From Paracoccus contaminans (GTDB taxonomy: Bacteria; Pseudomonadota; Alphaproteobacteria; Rhodobacterales; Rhodobacteraceae), in NCBI RefSeq assembly GCF_002105555.1, contig NZ_CP020612.1, forward strand, positions 1,914,001-1,978,000: DNA of 64,000 nucleotides, read 5' to 3'. Made by a program: the position numbers and the translations under genes. Shown here piece after piece: positions 1 to 7,994 of this stretch (within the stretch, counting starts at the first letter, position 1; each line of letters begins with the position of its first letter). The notes beneath the pieces are model-generated. The model worked only from the letters and a program-made list of their open reading frames with translations. It was not told where the DNA came from and searched no databases.

Positions 1-1814
1 GCCGCATCGCGGCGCGCATAGCGTTCCTGATAGTATCCGATCAGGAACAGCCCCTGATCCTCGGCCGAATGCTGGGCGGGCAGGCCCTCGGCGAAACTGG
101 CCCACAACGCGCCGATCTCGCGGCCCAGACCGGCCGCGACCCGGCGTGCATGGTCCGCGTCCTTGATCCAGCGGGCGTCGGAATGACCGTTGCGCAACCG
201 CTTGAGATGATGGTTTTCTGCGGCGATACACAGCGCCGGGAACACCCTTCCCGGTGTCGCCGCGGCCGCGCCCAGGAACTTGTCCTTGACGGTGGAATTG
301 ATGCCGTCCCCCAGCGCCGCCATCTGCGCCTTTTCGAACAGGGCGAACAACCGGCCCAGTCGGCGGGCCACATTCGGATCGTCTGGATCGGCGCACATGA
401 GATAATCCCCCTGTTCGGTGCCGTCGGCGCGGCGCGGCAGGCGGCCGTCCAGGCGCATGTCACGGACGATCAGCCCCTTGATGAGCGCAAGTCGGATCGG
501 GTCCAGCACCTGGTCGCTGCGGATGCGCAGCACCAGCAGGGCCAGAAGCGCCCTTGGAAACCGTCCACCCGTGATGATGGCGCGCAGCAGCTCGCCCGCA
601 AGCAGGCGGGACACCCGCTCGCCGTCGTAACGGACGGTCCCGTTGTGAAGCTCGGCCGGCGCGGTCCGCAGCGTGGCGGCGCGGATCGAGACCGGCCGCC
701 GCTGCGGCGCCGGTTCAATCGCCACGTCCTGCGAATATGCGGCGTAATGCTGCGCGAGTGTCCCGAAGCTGCCCTCCCAGTAGAAGCGCAGCGACACGCG
801 GGCCGCGTTGGGTGCCAGGCCGGCGATGAAGAAGCGCACGCCTTCCGCAAGCTGGGGCGCGACCTCGCGCAAGGGCCGGCCCGCGGCGATGGCGCGCAGT
901 TTGTCCTGGATCTTTCGCTCGGCCATGTCCTCGGCGGTGCCGGCCTTGCTCGGCTCGCCGAACATGGCGCCACCCCAGAACTCTGCCTCCTCCGCCACCT
1001 CGGCGTCGCTGCAATCCGCCCAGAAGACCGTCGAGGCGTCCCCGATCTGAACGCGGTGGCCGCTGCCCGTCGTCAGATAGCGGTTGAGCACCGTGGTATA
1101 GGCGAAGGCTGCGGCCTGCGAGACGGGGGCATTGTCGCCGCTTTCGTGACCGTAGGACTCATAGGCCTCGGCGTTGAAGGACACGAGGCTGGCCCCCGCG
1201 GACTGCGCGCCCCAGACCCCCTTGATCTTGGGGTGCAGATCGGCAATCGGCGCCATGTCTCCGCTGACGAGGCAGGCGCCCTGACGACCCTGCCTTTCGC
1301 CTCCGATCCGCTGCCAGATCGCCTTTGCCGCCTGCCTGTCGTGGATGAAGCCCGCGCGATGCTGCCCGGCCAGCGCGAACACCGCATTCTGATCGACCAG
1401 ATCCTGATCCCAGTCCGGCGGTCCGAACCGGTCGGGCGTCCACGTCCGCAGGAAAGCAAGGAAGGCACGCAGGCCGGCATCGTCGGCATCGGCCAGCCAT
1501 CTTTCGTGGTCTGCCACGAAAAGGGCGTGTTCCTCTTGCGCGCGGGACGCGTTTCCGGCCGTCACCCCAAGGCAATAGGCAGTCTTGTCCCAGAGAAAGC
1601 AGGCCTTTTTGCCACTGGTCCTGATCGGCGGCTGCGGCACCAGCAGCACCCGCGGGCTGCGCTTCTTGTCATCCCCGCGCAGGTCCGCCACCCCGGCCAC
1701 CGACCCGTCCGGGTTCAGCAGCACGCAAAAGCCGATCTTCTCGGCCGAATAGCCATAGGGCGGCGCGTCGGGCAGGCGGTCATAGGCGCGGACCAGCGAG
1801 GCGAGCAGGCTCAT
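1..1814 (-). CDS. cas8c: Type I-C Cascade large subunit Cas8c (Csd1), 3' end cut by the window edge
   Basis: Large subunit of the type I-C Cascade complex, which recognises the PAM and helps recruit Cas3 to target DNA. About 604 codons are visible, starting MSLLASLVRAYDRLPDAPPY. A diagnostic Csd1 stretch, KIKGVWGAQSAGASLVSFNA, follows near residue 205. The visible end, with IGYYQERYARR, resembles the usual Csd1 C-terminus, so probably only a few residues are missing. The ATG overlaps the cas5c stop as ATGA, showing translational coupling in a cas5-cas8c operon. The next genes by I-C convention (cas7, cas4, cas1, cas2, array) would lie to the left, outside the window. No frameshift was found in the frame I translated. 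Confidence 0.93.
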   Translation of the reverse strand, partial: MSLLASLVRAYDRLPDAPPYGYSAEKIGFCVLLNPDGSVAGVADLRGDDKKRSPRVLLVPQPPIRTSGKKACFLWDKTAYCLGVTAGNASRAQEEHALFVADHERWLADADDAGLRAFLAFLRTWTPDRFGPPDWDQDLVDQNAVFALAGQHRAGFIHDRQAAKAIWQRIGGERQGRQGACLVSGDMAPIADLHPKIKGVWGAQSAGASLVSFNAEAYESYGHESGDNAPVSQAAAFAYTTVLNRYLTTGSGHRVQIGDASTVFWADCSDAEVAEEAEFWGGAMFGEPSKAGTAEDMAERKIQDKLRAIAAGRPLREVAPQLAEGVRFFIAGLAPNAARVSLRFYWEGSFGTLAQHYAAYSQDVAIEPAPQRRPVSIRAATLRTAPAELHNGTVRYDGERVSRLLAGELLRAIITGGRFPRALLALLVLRIRSDQVLDPIRLALIKGLIVRDMRLDGRLPRRADGTEQGDYLMCADPDDPNVARRLGRLFALFEKAQMAALGDGINSTVKDKFLGAAAATPGRVFPALCIAAENHHLKRLRNGHSDARWIKDADHARRVAAGLGREIGALWASFAEGLPAQHSAEDQGLFLIGYYQERYARRDA

Positions 1815-2509
1815 CCGCGGATATCCGGGCTGCCGGGGGCGGGCACGTCCAGCACGCCATCGCGCAGCGTGGCGCGGAAGAACAGCGACGGGCGCCCCGG
1901 CGCGGCATGGTCGATGTCCCACAGCACGAAGCCGAGGTCGCGGGGCGTGCCGAAGCCGTGCTCGACGGTCAGGGTGTCGGGATCGCGTTCGGGCAACGGC
2001 GCGCCCGGCGGGATCAGGGCGAAATGCGCCGCGAACTCGCGCGTGCCCAGGCAGGGCTGGTGAAAACACTGCCCCCGAGCGGCGCGCCGGTTGAACAGGT
2101 CAAGGTGCTTGCCCTCGTTGTCCTCGGCCCCGGCGCGGGGCGTCAGATCGAAATGCGCCTCGATGACATAGGACGGCGCGACCAGCACGCTCGAGGCGCG
2201 CTGCTGGCGGTCCTCGTCCACCAGTAACTGCACACCCCCCAGGTCGCCGCGGTGCATCGCCCGCCTGGCGAGGGTGGCCGAGGCCTTGCTGCCGACTTCG
2301 TTGCGGCGGATCGACTGAAAGCGGATCGGGTGCAGCACATGGATGCGGTCGATCGCCCAGCGGATCGCCGGCTTCCAGTGGATCGCCTCGAGAATGCCGC
2401 GCGCGGCCGAGGGGGTCATGACGTCATAGGAGACGCGCTCGACTTTCATCTCGGGCCGGGTGAACAAGGCGTGCGTGCCCCACACGTGCAGCCTGATCCC
2501 GTATGCCAT
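1811..2509 (-). CDS. cas5c: Type I-C Cas5 (Cas5c/Cas5d), Cascade subunit and crRNA-processing endonuclease
   Basis: In type I-C systems, which lack Cas6, Cas5 cuts the repeat hairpin to make crRNA and then caps the 5' handle in Cascade. The protein is 232 aa, beginning MAYGIRLHVWGTHALFTRPE, with the typical Cas5 N-terminal block YDVMTPSAARGILEAIHW near residue 30 and a conserved RNEVGSKA stretch near residue 70. I chose this ATG because GGAGGG lies directly upstream and the N-terminus matches the family; an in-frame ATG 22 codons further upstream (2575) has no comparable support. The stop overlaps the cas8c start. Roughly 300 bp separate it from cas3, and that gap holds a candidate regulatory RNA. 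Confidence 0.95.
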   Translation of the reverse strand: MAYGIRLHVWGTHALFTRPEMKVERVSYDVMTPSAARGILEAIHWKPAIRWAIDRIHVLHPIRFQSIRRNEVGSKASATLARRAMHRGDLGGVQLLVDEDRQQRASSVLVAPSYVIEAHFDLTPRAGAEDNEGKHLDLFNRRAARGQCFHQPCLGTREFAAHFALIPPGAPLPERDPDTLTVEHGFGTPRDLGFVLWDIDHAAPGRPSLFFRATLRDGVLDVPAPGSPDIRG

Positions 2510-2577
2510 CCGATCCCTCCGCACTTCCACTTTAAGCGAGAGCTTCGCTTCCGCAAGATATTCATGGCCTCCCAACG

Positions 2578-2606
2578 ATCTTGAAAGTTCATTTCAGTGT
2601 AAGCAA
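2578..2606 (-). promoter_or_regulatory. Candidate promoter for the cas5c-cas8c operon
   Basis: Read on the minus strand, TTGCTT (rc of 2601-2606) and CAAGAT (rc of 2578-2583) are separated by exactly 17 nt, about 70 nt upstream of the cas5c ATG. Both boxes are imperfect (three of six consensus bases each), so this is tentative. A separate promoter is plausible because cas3 ends in a GC hairpin. The seed-match site for the crRNA-like RNA sits inside this element. Confidence 0.3.
2588..2603 (+). promoter_or_regulatory. Candidate Cascade target site: TTC PAM plus 13-nt protospacer-like seed match
   Basis: TTC (2588-2590), the canonical type I-C PAM, is followed by ATTTCAGTGTAAG (2591-2603). The spacer-like sequence after the solitary repeat downstream begins ATTTCGGTGTAAG (2756-2768). 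The two agree at 12 of 13 positions, and the one mismatch is at position 6, the base that type I Cascade flips out and does not read. Homology stops after position 13. Such a short match would be expected to allow binding without efficient cleavage. The site lies just after a TTGAAA box (2581-2586) and 28 nt before the mini-ORF ATG. It also overlaps the putative cas5c promoter on the other strand. Confidence 0.7.
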
Positions 2607-2630
2607 GCCTATGGCAGGTAAGGAGGTGAG

Positions 2631-2711
2631 ATGATGCAGGTAACGCGGCGGAAGGTATTTGCCCTCATTGCAGGGTGCTTGGTGGCTCGCGTGCTTGAAG
2701 AGCCTCCATAG
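2631..2711 (+). CDS. 26-codon mini-ORF with perfect Shine-Dalgarno, candidate CreT-like toxin
   Basis: The ORF reads ATG ATG and encodes 26 residues: a basic start (MMQVTRRK), a short hydrophobic core (VFALIAGCLVARVL) and EEPP before TAG. Upstream is AAGGAGGTG (2620-2628), a full complement of the 16S anti-SD, 2 nt from the first and 5 nt from the second ATG. Such strength is unusual for a random ORF. Known haloarchaeal CreT elements also combine a strong SD with a mini-ORF, lie between cas genes and precede a crRNA-like antitoxin in the same orientation. The codons (GTA, ATT, GCA, TTG, CTT, CCT) look atypical for this GC-rich genome. Whether any toxicity comes from the peptide or from the RNA cannot be told. 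Toxin function is inference; the ORF, its SD and its position are seen. Confidence 0.45.
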   Translation: MMQVTRRKVFALIAGCLVARVLEEPP

Positions 2712-2728
2712 TCACGGCTCAGAATCGA

Positions 2729-2755
2729 GTCGCGGCCAGCCGCGTGGATTGAAAC
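2729..2755 (+). repeat. Solitary type I-C CRISPR-repeat-like element
   Basis: A single 27-nt unit begins GTCGCGGC, forms a perfect 6-bp stem (CGCGGC/GCCGCG, 2-nt CA apex) and ends TGGATTGAAAC. The ends match the common type I-C repeat (GTCGC... at the left, GCGTGGATTGAAAC at the right). It is several bases shorter than the usual 32 nt because the hairpin is smaller. There is no second full copy within a spacer length and no array in the window, so this is not an ordinary array. It sits between cas3 and cas5c, on the strand opposite to the cas genes. Cas5c should be able to cut at the base of such a hairpin. Confidence 0.85.
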
Positions 2756-2782
2756 ATTTCGGTGTAAGTCCTGAGGGCTAAA

Positions 2783-2806
2783 GGCGCCCCGCCCGCGCGG
2801 GACGCC
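2783..2806 (-). terminator. GC hairpin after cas3, possible terminator
   Basis: GGCG-C-CCCGC pairs with GCGGG-A-CGCC around a short loop, with one mismatch, starting 5 nt after the cas3 stop. On the cas3 strand it is followed by TTTAG, a weak U-tract. It could end cas3 transcripts and also form the 3' end of the crRNA-like RNA on the other strand. Confidence 0.4.
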
Positions 2807-2810
2807 GCTC

Positions 2811-5045
2811 TCAGATCAGGCACGCCTCGTTGGCGAGATACTCCGCATCTTCCCACCACAGCCCGCTGTCGGCGTGATACAGGGGCAGATCGTCCAGCAC
2901 GCAGAACTGGTCGCCGCGCAGGGCGGGCGCGTGGAACGACGCATGGCCATTGCCGACCAGCAGGGCACGGGCCGTCGCGGGCACCTGCACGACATAGGGC
3001 TGCAAGGCACGGGCGATCTGACCCGAGCGGACGGCTTCGAACCCAAGCTTCTCCACCCACGCACGCGCCTCGTCATCGCCCGGCACGATGACCGGCAACA
3101 TCGTCGTTTCGATTATGCGGAACGCCTCGGCCGTGCTGCGGAACCGGAAATTGGTGTCGGACGGCGTGGCGATCATGCTGGCCACCATCGGCTGGCCCAG
3201 CCTGTCGGGACCGGCTCCCCAATAGACCTCCTCGAACCAGTCGCGGATCGCGGCCGGGTCCAGCAAATCGGCATGGCGCGCGGCGATCCGCCGCACGACC
3301 TTGGACAGCGTGTCGATCTCGCGCGGGATCGGCCGGTCCGGGGCGCGGAACACGGTCAGCGTGCTGTCCTCGACCGGCCGCTTTCCGTTGCGGTTCACCC
3401 GGCCGGCGGCCTGCACGATCGAATCCAGCCCGGCCTCGGCCCGCCAGCCTTTCGGGAAATCCAGGTCCACGCCCGCCTCGATCAGGCTGGTCGCGATCAG
3501 GCGGCAGGGGGACCCGTCCGCCAGCCGCCGGGTGATCTCGGCGATAATCGCCCGCCGGTGCGCCGGGTATTGCCGGGTGGTCAGGTGGATCACCCCCTCC
3601 AGCCCCGACCTGCGGGCGGCGCGGTAAAGGTCCAGCGCATGGGCGCGGCTGTTCACGATGACAAAGCCCTGCGGCGTCGCCGCCAGCCCGGCCAGCAGCG
3701 CGTCGTCGTCCATCTCGCCGCCCTGCACGATCCGCGCCCGGCGCAGCCGCGCGGCCAGCGCGTCAGGGTCGGGCGCCAGTTCGCGCCCCTGCAGCGCCAG
3801 CCCGCCGGGGCCAAGCTGGCGGCTGTCGAAGGCGGGCTGTGTCGCCGTGCACAGCACCACCGAACAGCGGTAGTGCGCGCAAAGCGTGTCGAGCATCCGC
3901 AGCACCGGCAGGAGCAGCTCGCGCGGCAGGGTCTGCGCCTCGTCCAGCACGATCACCGAGCCCGCGATGTTGTGCAGCTTGCGGCAGCGTGCGGGGCGGG
4001 CGGCGAACAGGCTCTCGAAGAACTGGACGTTCGTGGTGACGACCAGCGGCGCAGCCCAGTCCTCCATCGCGAGATGCCGCTTCTCGCGGTCCCCCTTCTC
4101 GAGGCGCTCCTCCTCGATGGCCGAGTGGTGTTCCAGCACCCCGTCGCCCAGCAGGTCGCCAAAGATCTTTGCCGTCTGGTCGATGATCGAGGTATAGGGG
4201 ATGGCATAGATGATCCGCCGGTGCCCATGCCGCGCGGCATGGTCCAGCGCAAAGCCCAGCGAGGCCAGCGTCTTGCCGCCGCCGGTCGGCACGGTCAGCG
4301 TGAACAGCCCCGGCGCCATCCCGGCCGCGCCGCGCACGTGGCCCAGGATGTCGGCCCGCAAGCGGTTGAGGTCGCTGTCTGCGGCGAAACCGGCCATATG
4401 CGCGTCGAACCGGGCGCGCCAGTCGGGCAGCCGCGCCGCCAGCGTCGGCCAATCGCGGTCGTGGACCAGACCGTCGAGGCGCGCATAGAAGCGTTCCGTG
4501 TCGCGGAAATCGGCATCGACGAGGCAGGAAAAGATCATCCGCGCCGCGACCGACAGATCGAACCCTGCCGTTCCTGGCCGCATTAGCGCGCGCAACTCGT
4601 GCCCGGCCGGGGTCAGATCGACGGTGGTGGCCTCGGAAATCCCGGCAGGAACCCGATCGACGAACTGCTCCAGCCGGCGCGCAAGGCTGCCCTCGGCCCC
4701 GAGACGGTCAGGCAGCCCGGCATGGTGGCCAAGGATCGCATAGGCCAGCACCTCGGCCACCAGGCGCATCGCGGGCGGCGCATGGGCCAGCAGGAATGCC
4801 CCGCCCGCGGTCGAATGCTCGACGCGGACGTTTTCACCGTTCAGCACGCGGTCGAAGCGAGGATCGTATTTGCCGAAATCATGGAAGCGGCCAGCCAGCG
4901 CCGCCGCAGCGCCCAGGCCGATAAACTGCGCACGCTCTGCCGACAAGGCAGCCGTTGCCTCCAGATGGTCCGGCAGTTCCTGCCAGTCCGATCTGTCGGC
5001 AGAACGGCCGGAATGGGCGTAATAATGCTTGGTCACTCCGGACAC
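2811..5045 (-). CDS. cas3: Type I-C CRISPR nuclease-helicase Cas3
   Basis: Effector nuclease and 3'-5' helicase that degrades DNA marked by Cascade. The 744-aa protein looks intact. An N-terminal HD nuclease contains RFHDFGKYDPRF near residue 54 and GHHAGL near residue 108. The helicase has Walker A TVPTGGGKT near residue 251, a DEAQ box (VIVLDEAQTLP), CTATQ (motif III), and motif VI IVQAAGRVNRNG. The GTG start is preceded by GGAAAG; a second GTG three codons later (MTKHYYAHSG) is equally plausible. The gene is the first on its strand after about 970 bp with no functional gene on that strand, so its promoter should lie just above 5045, in AT-richer sequence. No inactivating change is visible. 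Confidence 0.96.
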   Translation of the reverse strand: MSGVTKHYYAHSGRSADRSDWQELPDHLEATAALSAERAQFIGLGAAAALAGRFHDFGKYDPRFDRVLNGENVRVEHSTAGGAFLLAHAPPAMRLVAEVLAYAILGHHAGLPDRLGAEGSLARRLEQFVDRVPAGISEATTVDLTPAGHELRALMRPGTAGFDLSVAARMIFSCLVDADFRDTERFYARLDGLVHDRDWPTLAARLPDWRARFDAHMAGFAADSDLNRLRADILGHVRGAAGMAPGLFTLTVPTGGGKTLASLGFALDHAARHGHRRIIYAIPYTSIIDQTAKIFGDLLGDGVLEHHSAIEEERLEKGDREKRHLAMEDWAAPLVVTTNVQFFESLFAARPARCRKLHNIAGSVIVLDEAQTLPRELLLPVLRMLDTLCAHYRCSVVLCTATQPAFDSRQLGPGGLALQGRELAPDPDALAARLRRARIVQGGEMDDDALLAGLAATPQGFVIVNSRAHALDLYRAARRSGLEGVIHLTTRQYPAHRRAIIAEITRRLADGSPCRLIATSLIEAGVDLDFPKGWRAEAGLDSIVQAAGRVNRNGKRPVEDSTLTVFRAPDRPIPREIDTLSKVVRRIAARHADLLDPAAIRDWFEEVYWGAGPDRLGQPMVASMIATPSDTNFRFRSTAEAFRIIETTMLPVIVPGDDEARAWVEKLGFEAVRSGQIARALQPYVVQVPATARALLVGNGHASFHAPALRGDQFCVLDDLPLYHADSGLWWEDAEYLANEACLI

Positions 5046-5303
5046 GTCTCAACTTTCCGCACGTCAGGATCCCAGCTTATTTATCTCGGTTTACTGTATA
5101 TCCCCAGCCTACAGACGCACATCAGTTCGCAAAGCGCCTTCGCAATGACGCGCTGGAAGGCAAGACCCGCTCGCCGCGCGGTCAGATTGAATTCCGAGAG
5201 CGAAGCCGTATTTGACAAGGCACAGTGCGGCCGTCGACTTATCGAGGACGAAACGCAGCGTTGATAACCCGCTGCACGGTATCTGAACCGTCAATCTGAA
5301 AGG
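5046..5303. other. AT-richer upstream region of cas3
   Basis: No gene is supported here. The first 70 bases next to cas3 are AT-rich (TTATTTATCTCGG and TATATCC around 5078-5103) and probably hold the cas3 promoter, but I cannot place convincing boxes. A TTGACA at 5212-5217 faces the toxin-antitoxin remnant. Base composition is visibly lower in GC than the genes beyond the nearby tRNA. Confidence 0.4.
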
Positions 5304-5554
5304 ATGACGATGGGCAACATAACGATTCGCAACCTGTCGGCTGAGGTTCATGATCACCTCCGCCAGAAGGCCAACAGCAACGTCGCAGCGTGGAGGCCGA
5401 GGTTCCTTCGATCCTGATCGGATCATACGTCGCCAAGCACACCGGCGGCTTCGGACAGAAACTGCGGGCACGGTTCGCAGATCACGGGCTCATCGGCGAT
5501 GATCTGTCCATCAAGCGCGCCCCGGCTCCTGGGAAAGGAGCAGACCTTTCATAA
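5304..5554 (+). pseudogene. FitA/VapB-type antitoxin, frameshifted remnant
   Basis: The N-terminus MGNITIRNLSAEVHDHLRQK is a typical ribbon-helix-helix FitA antitoxin start (inner ATG at 5310). After QKANSN the frame is lost. Reading one base off gives RSVEAEVPSILIGSYVAK, then LRARFADHGLIGDDL to a TAA. Restoring one G near 5380 (AAC-GGT-CGC-AGC-GTG) would join the halves as NGRSVEAEV, exactly the family pattern, so a one-base deletion is likely. The stop overlaps the toxin remnant in the usual antitoxin-toxin fashion. In life the antitoxin binds DNA and neutralises a PIN-domain RNase. Confidence 0.75.
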
Positions 5555-5679
5555 TTGTGCTCGACTCGGACGTGTTGTCGGACGCGCAGAAGCGGCCTTC
5601 GACACAACCTGTCGTCCTGCTACGCAAGAACGCCGAACGCTGGAAGGCAGCGATCGCCCGCGCGGTCGCACGGACCTAA
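5551..5679 (+). pseudogene. FitB/VapC-type PIN-domain toxin, truncated remnant
   Basis: The stretch IIVLDSDVLSDAQKRPSTQP matches the start of FitB-like PIN RNases (MIVLDTNVLSE...). The initiating ATG has become ATA, and after about 25 residues the sequence jumps to unrelated residues and stops at codon 43. Intact PIN toxins are about 140 aa, so most of the catalytic core is gone. With the frameshifted antitoxin just upstream, the module is dead. Confidence 0.7.
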
Positions 5680-6008
5680 GCACTGCGACGGTCGAAATAA
5701 CTAGGTTGTTCCTCTAGCGAGGACAGAGCGGAAACCACGTCCGAAGCCGCGTCGAAACGAAGCTGAACTGCGTGAAACTGGTGGCCTAGCGGCCCATGGC
5801 GCGCGTCTTCGAACGTAAAGCCGCTGAACTCCAAGTCCGCATCGCTGCCTGAAAGGGCTACACCGGAACTCAGCAGGTGCGGCACGTAAGCTTTGGGACC
5901 ATTGCGTCCGAGGGATGAGGAGCCTCGCCTTTTACCTAACTTGTCCAACCAGCGCCCCTCAAGGGACAACTTCAACGACAAAAAAAACAAATTACCTGAA
6001 ATCGACAA
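5676..6008 (-). CDS. Hypothetical ORF of unknown function, possibly a gene remnant
   Basis: A 110-codon ORF starting [20 protein letters not shown] lies between the toxin-antitoxin remnant and tRNA-Pro. I recognise no domain. The C-terminal half ([20 protein letters not shown], then [18 protein letters not shown]) has a protein-like composition, while the N-terminus reads through an A-rich tract and looks improvised. Composition is AT-richer than the core genes. It could be the tail of an acquired gene or pure chance. Confidence 0.25.
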   Translation of the reverse strand: MSISGNLFFLSLKLSLEGRWLDKLGKRRGSSSLGRNGPKAYVPHLLSSGVALSGSDADLEFSGFTFEDARHGPLGHQFHAVQLRFDAASDVVSALSSLEEQPSYFDRRSA

Positions 6009-6017
6009 TCGGGAAAA

Positions 6018-6094
6018 TGGTCGGAGCGAGAGGATTCGAACCTCCGACCCCCTGCTCCCGAAGCAGGTGCGCTACCAGGCTGCGCTACGCTCCG
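6018..6094 (-). tRNA. tRNA-Pro (anticodon CGG)
   Basis: A 77-nt cloverleaf with encoded CCA. The acceptor CGGAGCG pairs with CGCTCCG, A is the discriminator, and the anticodon loop TTCGGGA is on stem CCTGC/GCAGG. The T arm has the standard TTCGAAT loop. Its 3' end faces the CRISPR and toxin-antitoxin side. tRNA 3' ends are common integration sites, so this may be an island boundary. Confidence 0.97.
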
Positions 6095-6506
6095 ACCGTG
6101 CGGGGCAGGTAGCGGGTGGCGTCGGGGAATGCAAGGGCTTCATGCGGCAGCAAGCTTGGGCCTGGGCCTGGGCCGGGGCTTGGGCCGGGGCTGCGGCAGG
6201 TCCTGCCTTTGCCTTTGCCTTTGCCGCTACCGCTACCGCTACCGCTACCGCTACCGCTGCCGCTGCCGCTGCCGGGTCAGGCCTGGTCCGGCTACCCGGG
6301 GGCACAAGGCCCGAGGCGTGCGGCCCGCTGGATGGAGCGCGGCGTCCTTGCAGGAACGCGGCAGGTCCGGTCCGATTGCGCCAGAGCCGTCTGTTGGCAG
6401 GGCACGCGCAGGTCTGTCCACTCCGCTTTCATGCGGCGATCAGAATGATCCCGCGGGGAACTGCCCGACGAATCTGCCCGTGCCGCGTCTGTCCGGCGCG
6501 GGGCCT
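6095..6506. other. Gene-free stretch between tRNA-Pro and dprA
   Basis: No convincing gene. The left part is a block of 6-nt tandem repeats (separate entry). The rest is GC-rich with short overlapping ORFs in several frames and no ribosome binding site. Some ORFs here, such as one reading VAVAVAVAVAAKAKAKA on the minus strand, are simply translations of the hexamers. Confidence 0.5.
6156..6273. repeat. Compound hexanucleotide microsatellite
   Basis: Successive 6-nt tandem units: degenerate NNGGGC about six times (TTGGGC, CTGGGC, CGGGGC), then after a short break TGCCTT three times from 6204, GCTACC five times (6226-6255) and GCTGCC three times (6256-6273). All share a 6-nt period, as does an array inside the adjacent dprA. 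Slippage-prone; copy number probably varies between strains. Confidence 0.9.
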
Positions 6507-7937
<1,431 letters not shown>

Positions 7938-7994
7938 CCAAGGGGGTCATCGCACGGGAAAGGTTAACAAACCGTTTCCGCCGCCGGAAAAGGC

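Larger units (their letters stand above)
2729..2806 (+). ncRNA. Candidate crRNA-like regulatory RNA (CreA/CreR type)
   Basis: The proposed order is a repeat-like hairpin with an 11-nt handle (2729-2755), a spacer-like segment (about 2756-2782) and a second GC hairpin (2783-2806) that could replace a downstream repeat. The first 13 nt of the segment match the TTC-flanked site at 2591-2603 except at position 6. This guide length and match pattern agree with CreA RNAs, which direct Cascade to repress a toxin promoter, and with cas-regulating crRNA-like RNAs that repress cas operons. It lies just downstream of the mini-ORF on the same strand, the creT-creA order. The RNA end points are inferred; expression and Cascade loading are untested. 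Confidence 0.65.

Noticed and set aside
69..2063. 664-codon open frame on the plus strand
   Set aside because: It lies antisense to cas8c and cas5c, which have family motifs; long antisense frames are common at this GC content.
5080..5093. Second seed-like match (ATCTCGGTTTA) near the cas3 promoter
   Set aside because: Mismatches at positions 3 and 9 and a TTT instead of TTC PAM; chance of such a match in a region this size is not small. Worth testing only if the main site is confirmed.
5172..5195. GATTGAATTC stretch as a second decayed CRISPR repeat
   Set aside because: Only ATTGAA is shared and the upstream stem does not match the solitary repeat.
1..6017. CRISPR array
   Set aside because: No regularly spaced repeats were found; only one repeat-like unit exists. 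The array is presumably to the left of the window.
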